Below, in pieces: positions 22,991 through 26,496 of a stretch of DNA of 26,496 bases. The stretch comes from an uncultured Prevotella sp. Its GTDB lineage: Bacteria; Bacteroidota; Bacteroidia; Bacteroidales; Bacteroidaceae. The notes below the pieces were generated by a model that saw nothing but the letters and a program-made list of their open reading frames with translations, was not told the DNA's origin and ran no database searches. The stretch lies in contig URCI01000040.1 in assembly GCA_900546345.1 (NCBI GenBank), forward strand, positions 1 to 26,496, read 5' to 3'. Made by a program: the position numbers and the translations under genes. Position 1 is the first letter of the stretch. Every line of letters begins with the position of its first letter.

Positions 22991-25444
22991 TTAGCGGTTG
23001 TTGGCTGCTTCGAGCTTCAGCACCTGGAGGTTGTTCTTACCATAAGCCACATAGACGAGGTTGCCGCTGACAGCCACGAAGTTGGCCGAGCCATTACCTG
23101 CGCAGTAGCGAGCCACCTCAGGAATGTTGGTAGCACCAGCAGTCAAATCGCTCTTGTTGAGAACGATGACGCCTAATGAACCATAAGCGAGATATACGTG
23201 CGTGCCATCGACAGCCACGCCGTTGCAACGGCCGCGCGTAACGGTTGTGCCAGCAGCGTAACGGTCATCGTCGCCGTCTTCCTTAGCTGTGAAGGTGGCA
23301 TCCTCGGGCTTGAAGGTAACTACCAACTTGCCATTGTTGAACTTAGCCAGACCACCTTCGCCAGTTGCTACATAGAGGTCGTTGCCATCAACAACCATCA
23401 CGTTCTTACCGTTAGCAGGAGTAACGTTGCTGATGGTAGCCACGGAGGTAGGATTAGCAAAGTGAGTATCTGAAGCAGCATAGCTGTTGATGGTCATCGT
23501 ACCATTGTTCAGACGGCTCACATAAACATTATCACCACTCTTGGCGACATACTTACCAGTTGCCAAAGGAGCAGCATAGGTTCCTTCGAGATCGCTGTTA
23601 AAGGTCTCAATGCCATAGGTCGTGGCAGCCACATAACCATCACCTACCTTGACGACAGCGTTACCGTCGCCACCCTGGCCGTCGGTAGTAGTTGACTGCA
23701 GACGGGTATATTTCAGCGGGCTGTTAGTCGGATCAATGGAGATCGTACCCTTAGACACGTCGAATCTGTGGTCGGCTAAGTTCAGAGAGGTGATGACGCC
23801 ACCATTTTCGCTGTTACCCACACCAATCAGCTTGTTGCCGTCGAGCAACAGGTTGTTCCAGTCAATAGCGTTGGAGCCGTTTCTTGTACCAACAGTAGCG
23901 TTGACAGCAGAGAGAGATTGCTGCAGGGTAGCATGACCATTAGCATCCACCGTGAGGTAGTCGAGCATACCAGCCTGGCCTGTGCCCTGCGTGTGATAAG
24001 ACACATAGACGTTGTTGCCATCCAAAGCAACAGAGGTAGCAGAGAGGTCTTTGCGCTCAGTATTGTTGATGGTATAGTTCACAGCAGCGGTCTGACGAAG
24101 GTTCATGTAGTTGGTAGCCTCTGTGACACCTTTCTTCTCTGTGTTGAAGCCGTGGAAAATCACGTTACCATCGCCGTCGTTGACTGCAGGAAGAGTGATG
24201 TAAGCGAAGTCATCCTCATGGCTTACCTTCAGCACGGAAGTGCCAGAGAAGGCGACATCGTCCCAGTCGAGCTTGTTGGCGTCTGCCACATCATTCTTAT
24301 ATGCGCGCTTGAAGTAAACGCCCATCTTGCCACCCTCGCAGGTCTTGATGAACTTGTTGTCCTCACCAGCCAACACGAGCTGCTTAGTGAGCAGCATGCC
24401 GAGGTTGCCATCAGCGAGCTCAAGGGTAGACTTGGCATCCGTATTATAATAGGTGTAGGTCTCCACGACACCGTTGCTGCCAAGGATGATCTTAGATCCG
24501 TTCTCCTGACGGAGGAACTTAGCTTTATCAGTACTGGTCTTGGTGTAGTCACCAGCCTTGATGAAGTTACCATAGATAGTACCGCCATCCACGGTCAGAC
24601 TCTTCTCAGAGTTGAAGGTGTTGGCTACGGAGATTTTACCCTTCACGGTAGAAGCCTGAGCAGAGAGATAGCTCGAAGTCAGCTGACCGTCAGCCTCAAG
24701 GTTGCCGGTAGCGTAGAGGTTCGTGCCAATCTGTGTCTTGGATTTTGCGCCGAGTGTGATGTTGGCAGCGCGGAGCTCGTATGCGGTCAGCACCTCGCCG
24801 TTGTTGGTGAAGTTCTTGCCAACGAAGGTACCGTCAGTACCAACAGCCTCTTTTTTACCATCGCCACTCTTATAGAAAGCGTTCTTGGCATAGAGGCCAG
24901 CGCCGGCTTCCACGGTGAAGTTGTCTGCGGTCACGACGAGCTTAGCACCACCGTTGACGTAGATGTTCACACCTTTAGGCAGCGTGGTGGCACCCTTGAG
25001 GGTCAGCGTGTTGCCGCCCTGCACATAGATGTTACCCGTACCGGAAACGCTGCTCAAGGTGAGGCTATGACTGAGCACAAGGTTGTGACCATTGAGGTTC
25101 AGGCTGCCAGGAGCGAATGTGGCAGCTCCACTCTGATAGGTGACATCGCCACTCAGCTTCGTCTCGCCCCAGTAGCCATTCGTGTAGCTAGGAACCGTAG
25201 GGAACGAGAGTCCGAGAGAAGTAGGAACGCTGGTAGCCAGTGCACGGGTGAAAGCCTTAGCGCCGGATGCGGCCGTAAAGTTAATTACACGGCCTGCTGT
25301 TTCGTTGAGCAGGACACCGATACCTTCTGCCTGTGTGTTGATCTGCTGACCGCCATTGTCGGGAGCGTCATCACTGGAGCAGGCTGCCATACCCATCACG
25401 ATGAGTGACGAGATGGCGATGTTACAAAATTTATTATTTACCAT
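22991..25444 (-). CDS. Lipoprotein with beta-solenoid-like and beta-propeller-like halves (LP1)
   Basis: An 817-residue lipoprotein (lipobox MAAC, Cys22, then SSDDAPD, a typical surface-export acidic pattern). No named family is recognised. Residues about 95-350 are short Gly/Asn/Thr-rich beta repeats ('NLNGHNLVLSHSLTL', 'NIYVQGGNTLTLKG', 'NIYVNGGAKLVVTADN'), consistent with a beta-solenoid. Residues about 466-813 are propeller-like: 'VALDGNNVYVSYHTQG', 'LDGNKLIGVGNSENGGVI', 'GDNVYVSRLNNG', 'DGNDLYVATGEGGLAKF', 'CNGVAVDGTHVYLAYGSLGVIVLN', 'FVAVSGNLVYVAYGKNNLQVLKL'. It is the first gene of the minus-strand run, behind a clear promoter and a long leader. Its frequent AAC, AAG, GGT and ACC codons are compatible with strong expression. 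Role in adhesion, anchoring or shaping of the exported polymer is inferred from position only. Confidence 0.8.
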   Translation of the reverse strand: MVNNKFCNIAISSLIVMGMAACSSDDAPDNGGQQINTQAEGIGVLLNETAGRVINFTAASGAKAFTRALATSVPTSLGLSFPTVPSYTNGYWGETKLSGDVTYQSGAATFAPGSLNLNGHNLVLSHSLTLSSVSGTGNIYVQGGNTLTLKGATTLPKGVNIYVNGGAKLVVTADNFTVEAGAGLYAKNAFYKSGDGKKEAVGTDGTFVGKNFTNNGEVLTAYELRAANITLGAKSKTQIGTNLYATGNLEADGQLTSSYLSAQASTVKGKISVANTFNSEKSLTVDGGTIYGNFIKAGDYTKTSTDKAKFLRQENGSKIILGSNGVVETYTYYNTDAKSTLELADGNLGMLLTKQLVLAGEDNKFIKTCEGGKMGVYFKRAYKNDVADANKLDWDDVAFSGTSVLKVSHEDDFAYITLPAVNDGDGNVIFHGFNTEKKGVTEATNYMNLRQTAAVNYTINNTERKDLSATSVALDGNNVYVSYHTQGTGQAGMLDYLTVDANGHATLQQSLSAVNATVGTRNGSNAIDWNNLLLDGNKLIGVGNSENGGVITSLNLADHRFDVSKGTISIDPTNSPLKYTRLQSTTTDGQGGDGNAVVKVGDGYVAATTYGIETFNSDLEGTYAAPLATGKYVAKSGDNVYVSRLNNGTMTINSYAASDTHFANPTSVATISNVTPANGKNVMVVDGNDLYVATGEGGLAKFNNGKLVVTFKPEDATFTAKEDGDDDRYAAGTTVTRGRCNGVAVDGTHVYLAYGSLGVIVLNKSDLTAGATNIPEVARYCAGNGSANFVAVSGNLVYVAYGKNNLQVLKLEAANNR

Positions 25445-25666
25445 TGTTACAAAAACATTTATTCAGATAAAGAAGAATTCCGTTCATATTGACTGGTCCG
25501 TTGCCACAGCCTGGTCCTTTTAAGGTAGGATCGTCTCAAGAGTGTTAAGGTGCTGGTTTCAAGGTTGTCCTCGTTATGGTACCTTTCCTCCAGCAGATGT
25601 TGCATAGCTTTGCATATTTAATTCCTCCATTTTAGTCATTGGTCTATGTACATTTCTTTTCCGCCT
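25445..25666 (-). promoter_or_regulatory. Long 5' leader of LP1 with a small upstream ORF
   Basis: The predicted transcript starts near 25660 and reaches the LP1 ATG at 25444, a leader of about 215 nt, unusually long beside the 36- and 78-nt leaders elsewhere in this window. It contains a 21-codon ORF at 25574-25639 (MTKMEELNMQ... ending SAGGKVP), with a purine-rich GGAGG just inside it, and two GGACCAG motifs closer to the gene. No known riboswitch is recognised. The ORF may be a chance reading frame. Confidence 0.35.
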
Positions 25667-25697
25667 CAAAGATAAGGCTTTTATGGCTAGTATCCAA
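25667..25697 (-). promoter_or_regulatory. Promoter of the LP1/exopolysaccharide run
   Basis: Minus-strand TATCTTTG (25674-25667) with TTGG (25697-25694) 19 nt upstream matches TTTG-N19-TAnnTTTG closely. The sequence upstream (25698-25790) is AT-rich. This is the only convincing promoter upstream of the seven minus-strand genes, which fits a single long transcript, although internal weaker promoters cannot be excluded. Confidence 0.6.
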
Positions 25698-25879
25698 GAA
25701 TTAAGTGATAAATTTTCTAATTTTAACACAATAAGGCTTAAAAAAGATAAGATAATATCTAAAAATGACGAAATGAGAACAAGATAAGCATCATTGTGTT
25801 TGTTAGTGTTGCAGAAGGAAAAAATGCGAGGGCGGGCTCCCATGTGGTGGTGGTGGTGTCGCCTACGCTGTCCTCATCT

Positions 25880-25923
25880 CATGTGGCCTCGTTGGTTTCT
25901 CCATGTGGGCTCGTTGGTTTCGC
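25880..25923. repeat. 22-bp direct repeat, two copies
   Basis: Copies at 25880-25901 and 25902-25923 begin CATGTGG(C/G)CTCGTTGGTTTC and differ at two positions. They lie in a GC-rich stretch (25840-25955) with GGTGGTGGTGGTG and no credible gene. Confidence 0.75.
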
Positions 25924-26275
25924 CGTAGGGGCGGGTCTTGTGCCCGCCCTAACATCCTTGAAAGACATTTTGTACGGTTTTTGCGATTCGCAGCCATCAT
26001 GTGCTCAGTGCCCTACGGGGCACACGCATGGGTAACACACAAGCGAGGAACGGGCGCAGTGCGGGTTGAGGCTCATCGTCTATCATCAATGAGGTGACCC
26101 GAGGGGTCACACGAGCACGACGTGCGCTGTTATCCCTTAGCGTCCTCTGCGCCTTTGCGAGAGACTCATATCCCCATGTGCGCCCTTTAGCTTTCCCTTT
26201 TAAGAGTGAGAAGAAGAAAGAAGAAAATGGTCATAGGCCATCATCCTTGGGTGTTTGGGTTTGCCCATGACGAAA

Positions 26276-26325
26276 ATCGCTACCGCGTAAAATTGCACCT
26301 GCGGTGCATAAAATATGCGGGCGAT
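26276..26325. repeat. REP-like hairpin, copy A
   Basis: The core TGCACC-TGC-GGTGCA (26294-26308) is flanked by AAAAT and TAAAAT and by outer pairing of ATCGC (26276-26280) with GCGAT (26321-26325). The 26-nt core at 26289-26314 recurs inverted at 26380-26405. Confidence 0.7.
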
Positions 26326-26373
26326 AACTACACATAATGACTTCTCAACCACTTTTGAGGCATCCAAGGCGGT

Positions 26374-26415
26374 GCTGGGATTTTATGCGCCGCAGACGCA
26401 ATTTTATGCCCTGGC
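26374..26415. repeat. REP-like hairpin, copy B (inverted relative to A)
   Basis: The segment 26380-26405 matches the reverse complement of copy A (26289-26314) at 23 of 26 positions. One A-T stem pair is replaced by G-C, so pairing is kept, and a second change leaves a G-T wobble on one strand. An outer GCTGGG/CCCTGGC stem (from about 26374 to 26415) encloses it. Confidence 0.65.
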
Positions 26416-26496
26416 AATTTTCGTCTATTTTCTTTAAAATGAAAAAATATAGTTAGCCACGCAGTGGCAAAGTCAGGGGTTAGGGCGGGCACAAGG

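Larger units (their letters stand above)
25937..26496. repeat. Palindrome-rich intergenic block bounded by a 17-bp inverted repeat
   Basis: CTTGTGCCCGCCCTAAC (25937-25953) is the exact reverse complement of 26479-26495 at the window edge. Between them are GTGCCC-TACG-GGGCAC (26008-26023), GTGACCC-GAG-GGGTCAC (26094-26110), the related hairpins at 26289-26314 and 26380-26405, and GCCAC-GCA-GTGGC (26456-26468). No transposase or convincing ORF is present. The block looks like accumulated REP- or MITE-like sequence, possibly continuing past the window. Confidence 0.65.

Noticed and set aside
23918..25408. Plus-strand 496-codon open frame opposite LP1
   Set aside because: Antisense to a well-supported lipoprotein gene; no recognisable protein features.
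25796..26097. Small plus-strand open frames near the right edge
   Set aside because: Their translations (for example GAGLVPAL) come from GC-rich palindromic repeats and show no protein-like composition or promoter.

Overview
The window looks like chromosomal DNA of a Bacteroidales bacterium, most likely Prevotellaceae. The reasons are SusC/SusD pairs, lipoproteins with acidic residues just after the lipobox Cys, promoters of the Bacteroidota form TTTG-N19/20-TAnnTTTG (the identical -7 TATCTTTG occurs at three gene starts), start codons without strong Shine-Dalgarno sequences, BACON and DUF6377-type proteins, and many short GC-rich palindromes between genes. Species assignment is inference.

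Left part (1-13032): a polysaccharide utilization locus for a beta-glucan. A truncated DUF6377-like TPR regulator (minus strand) is divergent from a plus-strand run: SusC transporter, SusD lipoprotein, multidomain surface glycan-binding lipoprotein, BACON-GH16 endo-beta-glucanase lipoprotein, and two different GH3 beta-glucosidases. The order resembles published Bacteroides loci for beta-1,3-glucan or mixed-linkage beta-glucan. The likely flow is surface cutting by GH16, capture and import by the binding protein and SusCD, then trimming to glucose by GH3 enzymes.

Middle (13033-13443): no gene, but a 22-nt tandem/inverted repeat block and a strong bidirectional terminator between the converging transcription units.

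Right part (13444-25444, all minus strand, transcribed right to left): a seven-gene run. It starts from a TATCTTTG promoter near 25667 with a leader of about 215 nt, then two related large lipoproteins (beta-solenoid-like N half, beta-propeller-like C half), a TolC-like outer-membrane protein, an HlyD-like inner-membrane/periplasmic protein (ATGA overlap), a tail-anchored zinc-ribbon protein of TackOD1 type, a processive GT2 synthase (D,D,D,QxxRW) and a nucleotide-sugar 6-dehydrogenase of the TviB/WbpO type. I read this as a synthase-dependent exopolysaccharide machine for a (hexosamin)uronic-acid-containing polymer, organised like algD-alg8-alg44. It has no PilZ domain; the TackOD1 protein sits in the place expected for a regulator. 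This is the most interesting part of the window.

Right edge (25675-26496): no credible gene; a dense collection of small palindromes and inverted repeats of REP/MITE-like character. No tRNA, rRNA, CRISPR array, transposase or phage gene was seen anywhere.
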